The translations under genes were made by a program, and so were the position numbers. Positions 32,128 through 40,300 of a DNA stretch of 44,064 nt are shown in pieces (position 1 is the first letter of the stretch; every line of letters starts with the position of its first letter). The notes beneath the pieces are model-generated. The model searched no databases. It was not told the DNA's origin and was given only the letters and a program-made list of their open reading frames with translations. The DNA comes from Planctomycetota bacterium (GTDB lineage Bacteria; Planctomycetota; SZUA-567; H5-PLA8): contig JAPLOD010000705.1 in NCBI GenBank assembly GCA_026692735.1, positions 1 to 44,064 on the forward strand, given 5' to 3'.

Positions 32128-33378
32128 TTACCCAGCGCGATGCACGGCTTCGATCATGGCGACGATGTTCTTCACGGGCGTCCTGGCCTGGACGTTGTGG
32201 ACCGCGTTGAAGATGAAGCCGCCGTGTTTCGAGAAGATCCGGCAGCGTTCCAGAACCTGCTTGCGTACCTGGTCCGGCGTGCCGAACGGCAGGACGCGCT
32301 GCGTGTCCACGCCGCCGCCCCAGAAGACCAGGTCTTTGCCGTACTTGCGCTTCAACGTCGCCGCGTCCATGCCGGCCGCGGAACACTGCACGGGGTTCAG
32401 AATGTCGAAGCCGGCGTCAATCAGGCCGGGGATGATCGTTCCAACCGCGCCGCACGAATGCTTGAACGTCTTCCACGTCGTGTGCTTGTGAATCCAGCCG
32501 GTGATCTGCTTGTAGTAAGGAAGGTAGAGTTCCCTGAACGTCTGCACGGAGCAGAAGGTGGAATTCTGCGTGCCGAAGTCCGTGCCGCAGACGAACACGG
32601 CGTCGAGACTGTTGCCGACAGCAGCGTGGATGCGCGCCAGGTTCGCGAGGCCGTATTCGCACTGTTTGGCAAAGACCTTGTGGATGTAGTCCCGGCGCGC
32701 CGCAGTGGAGATATACCACTCGGCGATGTCGCGAATGCCTTTGGGGTGTTTCAGGAACGGGGCGGGGACAAGCGCAATGTCGCCGAACGCCAAGCCGCCG
32801 ATCGTGGCGATGACGCCCCGCCCTTTCGATGCCGCGACGTTCACGCCCTTGGCGAACTGCGCGAGGTCTTCATCGGAGATCGGGCCGAACTCTTCAAGAT
32901 TGTCTTCCGGGTTGAGCTTGCTCTCGTCCAAGGGTGGTTGGCGGATGATGGTGTCGAAAAAGAAGCCGTCCTTCGGCATGCGGCCGCTGGGCGGAGCGCT
33001 GGTGTCGCCCTGCGGGTAGATCAGCGTGTCGCCGCTGGCATCAACCGTGGTCCTGAAGTCGCGCGGGACGAACACTTCCAGGCCGTCGTACATCCGCCAC
33101 GTCTTCCAGCCTTCGTTGGTGAAGCCGAAGAGTGTCTTCCAGGGGAAGACGGCTTCCACGTCAATGCCCATCGCCGCCTTGAGATCATCGTCAACCCAGC
33201 CGAGCATCTGGTAGGGCTCGTGGACCATCACCGGCCGCTTCTCGAGGCCGTAGTAAGCGCGCAGCGCCGCGACACAGCTCACGTGCATGCCCGATGTCGC
33301 TGTGCCGCCGAAATCCACGGGGATCCGCGGCGTGGACTTGTGGTTCAACGCGGCCGCAACCGTTGCTCGACTCGTCAT
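32128..33378 (-). CDS. URO-D-fold methyltransferase-like protein (MtaA/CmuA-like), sugar operon member
   Basis: The 416 residues start at ATG 33378 with GGAGGAA upstream. URO-D fold: LNHKSTPRIPVDFGG at the start, then CEYGLANLARIHAAVGNSLDAVFVCGTDFGTQNSTF, TTWKTFKHSCGAVGTIIPGLIDAGFDILNPVQ (the H-x-C of the zinc-type site) and KDLVFWGGGVDTQRVLPFGT. A zinc-thiol methyltransferase acting on a corrinoid or a methylated substrate is more likely than haem synthesis. It lies between the ABC permease and a sulfatase, 26 nt from the latter, so it may act on the imported sugar, for instance removing an O-methyl group. That role is inference. Confidence 0.83.
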   Translation of the reverse strand: MTSRATVAAALNHKSTPRIPVDFGGTATSGMHVSCVAALRAYYGLEKRPVMVHEPYQMLGWVDDDLKAAMGIDVEAVFPWKTLFGFTNEGWKTWRMYDGLEVFVPRDFRTTVDASGDTLIYPQGDTSAPPSGRMPKDGFFFDTIIRQPPLDESKLNPEDNLEEFGPISDEDLAQFAKGVNVAASKGRGVIATIGGLAFGDIALVPAPFLKHPKGIRDIAEWYISTAARRDYIHKVFAKQCEYGLANLARIHAAVGNSLDAVFVCGTDFGTQNSTFCSVQTFRELYLPYYKQITGWIHKHTTWKTFKHSCGAVGTIIPGLIDAGFDILNPVQCSAAGMDAATLKRKYGKDLVFWGGGVDTQRVLPFGTPDQVRKQVLERCRIFSKHGGFIFNAVHNVQARTPVKNIVAMIEAVHRAG

Positions 33379-33398
33379 AGGTGTTCCTCCGCCGATCA

Positions 33399-33450
33399 CA
33401 TGGGCAGGATGCCCATGCTACTACGGACATGGGCGAGACGCCCATGCTAC
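33399..33450. repeat. tandem hairpins between permease and methyltransferase genes
   Basis: CATGGGC-AGGAT-GCCCATG then ctac (33399-33421), and CATGGGCG-AGA-CGCCCATG then ctac (33428-33450). Both stems share the same sequence; loops differ. The pair occupies the operon junction. Confidence 0.85.
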
Positions 33451-33455
33451 GGGTC

Positions 33456-34481
33456 TCAGACCAGGCGCTGGCGGCGCTTGCCCAAGGTGTCAATCAGCAC
33501 CGCGATGAGCAGCGTGGCGCCGATCACCAGTTGCGTCCAGTACACGTTCACGCCCAGCAGCGTCAGCGACCCGACGATGATGGCCATCAGGAGCGAGCCG
33601 AGGAACGAGCCCAGCACCGTGCCTTCGCCCCCTTGCAGGCTCGCCCCGCCGATGATCACAGCCGAGATCACACGCAGCTCCAGGCCCGTGCCGCTGGTGA
33701 CGCTCGCCGACCCGAAGCGCGCGGTCATCACCACGCCGGCCAGAGCGGCCAGGAACCCCGTGAGCGCGTAGTTGAAAATCTTCAGGCGGTCCACCGCGAT
33801 GCCCGACAGGATCGCCGCCTTCTCGTTCCCGCCGAGGTAGTAATTCTGCCGGAAGAAGCGGCTCTTGCGCAGCAGCAGATCCCCGATGACGACCAGCACG
33901 GCCGCGATCAGGATGGGGTACTGGATGCCGATCATCTGGCCCTGGTAGACGAAGAGCGGGATGTGCCACTGGCCGATGACAGTGAAGGACTCGGGCAGCC
34001 CCGAGATGTTCTTCCCTCCCGTGACCACCAGCAGCGCGCCCCGCACCACGCTCATCATCCCCAGCGTGGTGATGAACGGGTTGATCCCGATCTTGGCGAT
34101 GATCACGCCGTTGATCAGGCCGATCAGGACGCCGAGCGCCAGTCCCGCGGCGACCGCCACGGGCACCGGCGCGCCCGCAACCAGGCACATCGCCGTCACG
34201 GCGCCGGTGAACGCGACGGTGGAGCCGACGGAGAGGTCGAAGCCGCCGGAGACCAGGAGGATCGTCATGCCGATGGCCACGATGGATTCGACCGACAGCC
34301 CCAGCAACATGGCCAGAACGTTCCCGGGCGTCCGGAAATCCTTCGAGGCGCACGACATGGCGGCGGCCGCCACGAGGATCACGACGACGATCATGAATTC
34401 CCGGAACTGGGTCAGCCGCCAGGCCCAGCACATGCCGTCCGGCTGGGCACGCCCTTCGTTTTTTCGCTCTGGTTCGTTCAT
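33456..34481 (-). CDS. ribose-type sugar ABC transporter permease
   Basis: A 341-residue RbsC-family permease with about eight to ten TM helices. Family motifs: NVLAMLLGLSVESIVAIGMTILLVSGGFDLSVGSTVAFTG, GLINGVIIAKIGINPFITTLGMMSVVRG, YYLGGNEKAAILSGI, and the ExxAAxxxG-like coupling loop VISAVIIGGASLQGGEGTVLGSFLG that contacts the ATPase. ATG 34481 is chosen; the upstream ORF start (34517) lies in the hairpin region. It pairs with the ATPase 51 nt upstream and the binding lipoprotein before that. Ribose, galactofuranose, autoinducer or another pyranose are all possible substrates. Confidence 0.92.
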   Translation of the reverse strand: MNEPERKNEGRAQPDGMCWAWRLTQFREFMIVVVILVAAAAMSCASKDFRTPGNVLAMLLGLSVESIVAIGMTILLVSGGFDLSVGSTVAFTGAVTAMCLVAGAPVPVAVAAGLALGVLIGLINGVIIAKIGINPFITTLGMMSVVRGALLVVTGGKNISGLPESFTVIGQWHIPLFVYQGQMIGIQYPILIAAVLVVIGDLLLRKSRFFRQNYYLGGNEKAAILSGIAVDRLKIFNYALTGFLAALAGVVMTARFGSASVTSGTGLELRVISAVIIGGASLQGGEGTVLGSFLGSLLMAIIVGSLTLLGVNVYWTQLVIGATLLIAVLIDTLGKRRQRLV

Positions 34482-34511
34482 ATCAATTCCATTCGGTGCC
34501 GGCGGCACGGT

Positions 34512-34533
34512 GGGCAAGCTGGAAAGCTTGCCC
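34512..34533. repeat. 9-bp hairpin with GGAA tetraloop
   Basis: GGGCAAGCT-GGAA-AGCTTGCCC followed by ctacag. It sits between ATPase and permease genes and includes the last base of the ATPase stop. A GNRA-type loop (GGAA) on the + strand; on the transcript it is UUCC. Confidence 0.8.
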
Positions 34534-36110
34534 TACAGAACCACACCGGTTGCCGCAGCGATGATCTTCTCTTCCGTGGCCTGCTCGTTAACGAATTCCG
34601 CCACGAGCCGGCCGTTGCGCATCACCAGAATCCGGTCGCTCAGCCCCAGGATCTCCTGCAGATCGGACGAAATCATGATGATGCCCACGCCCGTCGCCGC
34701 CAGTTCGCGCAGCAGGCGGTAGATCTCGCTGCGCGCGCCCACGTCCACGCCGCGCGTGGGCTCGTCCACGATCAGCACGTGCGGCTCAATCCCGACCCAC
34801 ATGGCCAGCAGCACCTTCTGCTGATTGCCGCCGGAGAGCGTCGCGGCCTGCTGCCGAATGCCGGTGCAGACGATGTTGAACTTCCCGCGGCTGGCGTCCG
34901 CGAAGGCGCTCAACGCAGCCTCGTCAATCAGGCCCGCCTGCCCGGCGAAGCGCGGCAGACTCGGCGCGGCGCAGTTGTCGCGGATGGTCATGCGCAGGAA
35001 CAGGCCCTGGAGCTTGCGGTCTTCGGTCTGGTAGCCGATGCGGTGGCGGATCGCTTCCCGCGGGCTGCGGACGCGCACGCGTTCGCCCCGCAGGTAGAGC
35101 GCGCCCCTGTCGAGTGGCTCAACGCCGAAGATGGCGCGCCCCAGTTCGGTGCGCCCTGCGCCCACGAGCCCCGCCAGACCCAGAATCTCGCCTTCACGCA
35201 GCGCGAAGCTCACACCGGCGAAGTCCTCGCCGCGGCCGGCGTTTTCGGCGCGGAAACACACCTCGCCGACGGGCGACTCGCGGCGCCCATAGACGTTCTG
35301 CAGTTCGCGCCCCACCATTTTGCGGACGAGCACATCCTCGGTGACGGCGCTCACGTCGCAGGTGTCAACGTACTGCCCGTCGCGCATCACGGTGACGCGG
35401 TCGGCAATCTGAAAAATCTCCTGCAGATGGTGCGAGATGTAGATGAATGCCGTGCCTCCCTGCTTCAGGCGCCGGATGTTCTCAAAGAGCAACCGTGTCT
35501 CGATCGCGGTGAGCGACGAGGTCGGCTCGTCGAGGATGACCACGGCGGGCCGCAGGGAGAGCGCCTTGAGAATCTCAACCACCTGCTGCTGCGCGACGGA
35601 GAGGTTCTTGAGGAGCGCGGTGGGCCGGACATCGAGCTCGAACAGTTGCAGGAGTTGCTCCGTGTCCGCGTACAGGCGCCGCCAGTCAATCAGGTCCGCC
35701 GTGCTCACGGGCTGACGGTTGGCAAAGATGTTCTCGGCCACGGTCAGATTGGGGACGAGGCTCAGTTCCTGGAAGACCACGCCGATGCCATGCCGAGCCG
35801 CCTGGTGCGGGTTGGCGAACCTCACCGCACGGCCGTCGAGCAGCATGGCGCCTTCGTCCGGCTGGAAGACGCCGGCGACGATGTTCATGAGCGTGCTCTT
35901 GCCCGCGCCGTTTTCGCCGACCAGCGCGTGGACTTCACCGCGCCGCAGCTCGAAGCGCGCTTTGTCGAGCGCGCGGACGCCGGGGAAGGTCTTGACCACG
36001 TCACGAAGCTCAAGGACCACGCCACCCGTCTGCGGATCGCGGATTGCGGATTGCGGATTGGCTTCAATCACCCGTCGCACCTCGCCGGTCGCAGCGCTCT
36101 CTCCGCTCAC
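34533..36110 (-). CDS. ribose-type sugar ABC transporter ATPase with repeat-derived N-terminus
   Basis: The 525-residue RbsA-type protein has two ATPase halves: first GENGAGKST, the unusual LSVAQQQVVEI signature and LDEPTSSL; second half with degenerate Walker A (LAGLVGAGRTEL), LSGGNQQKV signature and VDEPTRGVDVG. It powers import of a sugar with the permease. GTG 36110 overlaps the upstream TGA by four bases (GTGA), the usual coupled start. The first 30 residues include EANPQSAIRDPQTGG, encoded by a four-unit heptamer tract (36032-36061), before the family's normal opening VVLELRDVVKTFPGV. Alternative downstream starts lack a ribosome site. Confidence 0.93.
   Translation of the reverse strand: MSGESAATGEVRRVIEANPQSAIRDPQTGGVVLELRDVVKTFPGVRALDKARFELRRGEVHALVGENGAGKSTLMNIVAGVFQPDEGAMLLDGRAVRFANPHQAARHGIGVVFQELSLVPNLTVAENIFANRQPVSTADLIDWRRLYADTEQLLQLFELDVRPTALLKNLSVAQQQVVEILKALSLRPAVVILDEPTSSLTAIETRLLFENIRRLKQGGTAFIYISHHLQEIFQIADRVTVMRDGQYVDTCDVSAVTEDVLVRKMVGRELQNVYGRRESPVGEVCFRAENAGRGEDFAGVSFALREGEILGLAGLVGAGRTELGRAIFGVEPLDRGALYLRGERVRVRSPREAIRHRIGYQTEDRKLQGLFLRMTIRDNCAAPSLPRFAGQAGLIDEAALSAFADASRGKFNIVCTGIRQQAATLSGGNQQKVLLAMWVGIEPHVLIVDEPTRGVDVGARSEIYRLLRELAATGVGIIMISSDLQEILGLSDRILVMRNGRLVAEFVNEQATEEKIIAAATGVVL
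36032..36061. repeat. heptamer tract inside ABC ATPase CDS, gcggatt family
   Basis: gcggatc gcggatt gcggatt gcggatt. On the coding strand it reads N-P-Q-S-A-I-R-D-P-Q, a 7-residue repeat. Confidence 0.93.
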
Positions 36111-37111
36111 TTCCGCAGGAAGTACTGGTAGTTGCTTTCGTCAACAATGATCACGCCGGTGTCCACGACCGTAGGAACGCCGGCCACTCCCGCTTTGGCG
36201 TTGTTGCTGGTGATGGGCACCGGGTTGTTCTTCAGGTTGTAGAGAATCTGGGTCGCATAGAGCGGCATCAGCGCCGTCTGCTGGGCGACGGAGGCGGAGA
36301 TCACACCCTCCTTGATCAAGTACAGGACCTCGTTGCCGCGGTCCATGGCCACGATCTTCACCTTGCCCACTTTCCTGGCCTCGCGCACCGCGGTAGCCGC
36401 GCCCGTGCCGCCGGCTGCCTCAACGCACGCGATGCCGGCCAGATCGGGGAACTTCTGCAGCAGGCTGGCTGCCGCCTGGGCCGCGATGGTGGGATCGGAT
36501 TGGGTGTCGGCAGTCTGCTCGAGCTTGATGTCAGGGCATTCCGACAACGCCTTCTTGTACCCGGCGATGCGCTCCTCGAGGTTGGACTGCCCCGGCTTGG
36601 TCATCAGCGCGACGCTGCCTTTGGCGCCGATCAAGGCCGCCAGCTTCCTGCCGCCCTGGTAGCCGGCCTGGAAGTTGCCCGTGCCGACAAAGGCAACGCG
36701 CTTGGAGCCTGGCAGGTCGGCGTCAACAGTGACGACGGGTATGCCGGCATCCGCCGCCTTGTTCACGATGGCGTTGAGGGAGGGCTCAAAGCCGACCACG
36801 ACGATCCCGCACGGTTTCCTGGCAATGACCTGCTCGAACATCGTCACCATCGCGCCCATGTCGTAGTCAGGCGGACCGACGTACTCCGTCTTGACGCCGA
36901 GCGCTTCGCCCGCCAGCTTCATGCCGAGCTGGTGGTCGTAGAAGTAGTCCAGCGCGCCTAGCGCGGAGACTTCGACATAAAGCTGCTGCGAGGTGTCCTT
37001 GCCGGTCGGCTTGGGCTGCGCGGCCTCCTGACCACACCCGGCGGCAAACAGCAGGCCGAGAACCAAGGCCAGGGAGCGATGAGCCAACGGCCGACAGCGT
37101 GTCGTCTTCAT
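36107..37111 (-). CDS. sugar ABC transporter substrate-binding lipoprotein
   Basis: The 334-residue protein starts at ATG 37111, with AAGGAG seven bases upstream, and a lipoprotein signal peptide ending in LLFAAGCG (lipobox, Cys lipidated). Peripla_BP_4 fold: GIVVVGFEPSLNAIVNKAADAGIPVVTVDADLPGS, FVGTGNFQAGYQGGRKLAAL, GIACVEAAGGTGAATAVREARK, VKIVAMDRGNEVLYLIKEGVISASVAQQ and VDTGVIIVDESNY. It captures a monosaccharide in the periplasm for the ABC importer encoded by the next two genes. The sugar is not identifiable. First gene of the operon; a promoter with a palindrome over its -10 lies upstream. Confidence 0.95.
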   Translation of the reverse strand: MKTTRCRPLAHRSLALVLGLLFAAGCGQEAAQPKPTGKDTSQQLYVEVSALGALDYFYDHQLGMKLAGEALGVKTEYVGPPDYDMGAMVTMFEQVIARKPCGIVVVGFEPSLNAIVNKAADAGIPVVTVDADLPGSKRVAFVGTGNFQAGYQGGRKLAALIGAKGSVALMTKPGQSNLEERIAGYKKALSECPDIKLEQTADTQSDPTIAAQAAASLLQKFPDLAGIACVEAAGGTGAATAVREARKVGKVKIVAMDRGNEVLYLIKEGVISASVAQQTALMPLYATQILYNLKNNPVPITSNNAKAGVAGVPTVVDTGVIIVDESNYQYFLRK

Positions 37112-37149
37112 CCGCGTTCTCCTTGTGACTCGAGCGTCCGAGGCGTATC

Positions 37150-37178
37150 TGTATACAGCCGTTCGCGCCGCGAGGCAA
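37150..37178 (-). promoter_or_regulatory. putative promoter and operator of the sugar operon
   Basis: On the minus strand TTGCCT (37178-37173), 17-nt spacer, TATACA (37155-37150), 38 nt upstream of the lipoprotein ATG. The perfect palindrome CTGTATACAG (37149-37158) covers the -10, as an operator would. No regulator gene is adjacent. Confidence 0.4.
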
Positions 37179-37344
37179 ACGCCACACGGCGCGATGGCCG
37201 CGGCTCGGCAGCAGGTAAAGCGAGGTATCGTCTGTGTGAAGGGCGATGCGCGCCACTCGTCTATTAGGATAAGCTTAAGCGCATTCACGGAAAATCGGCG
37301 CCCCGCATTGAAGCGCGTGCGCGCACAGCTAGAGTAGCGTGAGC

Positions 37345-40300
37345 ATGCAACAGTTCGTGCTGACAGGCTCCCAGGGATCGTTCACAGTGCCGTCCGGCGA
37401 GAGCCGGATCGGCAGTGACGCGGCGTGTCAGATATGCCTCCACGGCGAGGGGCTTCTGCCCATCCACGCGTACCTGAGCACCGACGGCGAGAAACTGCTG
37501 ATCCGCCCGGCGAGCGCCGCCGGCTCGTCCTCCGAGTCCGTGGCCGGCTTCGTGGCCGTGAACGGGGAGCCGCTGACGGGGCCGGCGACGCTGGTGGCCG
37601 GCGTTGAGGTGTCCATCGGCAGCGTGAAACTGCGGCTGGCGGCCAGCCGCGTGCGGACGGCGCTGTGGAACCGCCGCTGGTTCCGGCGGCTGGCCTGGAG
37701 CATGGGCGTGCTGGCACTGCTCGTGGCGGTCGCCTACGCGGTGCTGATGTGGGTCATTCTGGATGAGCGGTGGCTGAAAGAATGGCTGGCCAAGGGCGTG
37801 ACCGAGCACCTGCTGCGCGACGAGACGGAGATCGGCTCGATCCGCGTCAAACCGTTCGAAGGCAGCATCACCATCGAGAACATCAAGATCAAGGATCGGG
37901 ACAATTTCTCGGGCAGCCAGCGGCCTTTCGTTGCCGTCCCCAAGGCGGCCATCAATCTCGAGGTCTGGCCGTGGCTGCGAAGCTGGGGCCGCGAGTACAG
38001 GAACCTCCGGATCGTCGTGTCCAACCCCGAGATCAACATCGAACGCTCCAAGACGGACGGCGCGCTGAACATCCGGGATATCGTCAAGAAATACTCGCAG
38101 GGGCAGCCGAGCCTTGACCTGGGGCTGGTGCAACTGGACGCGCGCCTGGAGGTGAAGGGCGCCAAAATCGTCCTCCACGACTACTACACGAATCTCGACA
38201 GCAGCCTGGAGGACATCAACATCGAGCTCCGCCAGCCCGGTGCGGGGCAGCCGCTCGAGATCAAGACCTGCGAAATGCGGATCGCCACCGCCGCGCCCGC
38301 GCCCCAGGGCGCTCTGAAGCTGACCGGCGAGGTCAACCTGCTGGACGCCTCGGCCGTGATTGACAGCGCCACAATCAGCTCCAAGGGCCTGCACGCAGAA
38401 CTGACCGACTTCGACCTGGCGCGCTTCTTCGAGCACCTGGGGTATGCGTGGGCGCCGCATGGCATGGACATCAAAGTGGTCCTGGGCAAACCGATCAGCG
38501 GCAAGGCGGATGCGGTGGTCAAAGACATCCACACCGTGTGGCTGGGCGGGGCGGTCCGGAGCGCGAGCCTGCTGTCCATCAGGGAAGAGGGCCGGCCGCC
38601 GATGGGCAACATACCCATGGGGCTGACGTTCGACCTGAATTTCAGCGACAGCGCACGCGGGTTCCTGCCGGACAAGATGAACATCGGCCTGCTCTGCGGC
38701 GCCGACCTCAACAACCCGTACCTGGTCTTCGGCGCGGCGGGCAGGCTGAACCCCGGCGGCACCAGCGAATATACCGTCAACCTCGAGTGCAGCCTGCAGG
38801 ACCTGCTGGGCACCGATATCGGCCGGCGCCTGGGACTGGACGGGCGCCTCGGCGGGCGCCTGCAGGGCACAGCTAAACTCCGCGGCCTGAGCGACGGCGC
38901 CTGGAAGATTGACGCCAAAATGGAGAGCGGCGACGCCTATGCCATGGTCGCGCATCCGACCGACCCGTCCAAGCCGCCCGTGCGCCAGCCGCTGCCTCTG
39001 GACTTCCAGTACCACGCCAGCGCGCAGCCAAGCGCGAGCGGCGGGATCTCGGAGCTGGAGGTGACCGGCTTCAAGATCAGCGCGCCGTCCTTCGAGGCCT
39101 GCAGCGAGGTGCCGGGCCAGATCAAGGGCCTGGACCGCAAAGGCGCGCTCGATGCGCACGCGAAGTTCACGCTGAAAGTGAAAGGCCGCGAGTTCTGGCG
39201 GGATTTCAAGCCGATCCTGGTGCTGTTCGGTTTCACGCAGCCGATCGAGGAGGTGCTTGATCTCGAAGTGACGCTCGTCGGCCGCAACGATCGCGTCGAG
39301 ATGGCCGCCAAAGGCAAAGCGGCCAGGCAGTGGCATGCCGATCCCGCACCGGTCAGACTGCAGACATATGTGGAGTACAACAGAAAGGCGGCCACGGCGC
39401 GAACGCCGGCCTACGCGCCGCCATACCTGTCGCTGATGCTGGAAGTCAACGCCGAGGAAGCCAAGCCGCTGCGGGTGCGCGTTGACGCGCAGTGCCAGCG
39501 TAGCGACCGCGCCGAGATCGTGGCGCTCGAAACCTACGCGCCGAACGACAAGGACCGCCAGACGCCGCTGCCGGGCCTGACGATCCAGTCGGACATCGTC
39601 GCGCTGCGCGAGCGCTTTCAACCGTACATCGAAGGGTACCTGGCCAGCCATGATAAGTTCTACAAGACGGAGGCCAACGGGTGGCTGAAGCGCTACCGCG
39701 ACACGACGGTGACCGGCGAACTCGAAGAGGCCGGCCGCCTGGTTATCGAGCGCATGCTCGACCCGAAAAGCCTCGTGGCGGACCAGGTGCGGTTCGACCT
39801 GAACATCGCGGCCAAGAGCCTGGACACCAGGATGCCGCATCCTCCCTCGCTCACGGGCGCTGCGCCGCCGGAGAAAGCGGCGGCGGAGCCGTGGAACTGG
39901 AAAGAGGATGTCGTGCATCTCGGGCTGCGCGGCGCGTATGCCCAGCGCTTGAGCGACAACAAGGAGGAGCCGGATACCGAGAAACTGGGCATCGAGTACC
40001 TCGACGTCAGAGGCTCCATCGGCGCGTTCCGCCTCACACTGAACGACCTGGACCTGTTCAAACTGTCCCATCTCCGCGGCCTGGCCAACCAGACCTGGAC
40101 CGACTGCCTGGCGGAGCTGACCGTCGCGGGACAGCTCGACCCGCCGGCCTGCCAGTTGGCCCGCTCGCTGCACGTGCTGCAGCCTGACAACCCGCTCTCC
40201 GGCACGCTGGCGCTGCAGATCGGCTTCAACCGCCAGAAGGACGCGCTGAACCTGCAGCGATTCGAGTTCCGGCAGACCGAGCAGAAACAGAACCTGCTCG

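Noticed and set aside
33381-36131. 916-residue plus-strand ORF
   Set aside because: Shadow of the ABC permease and ATPase genes.
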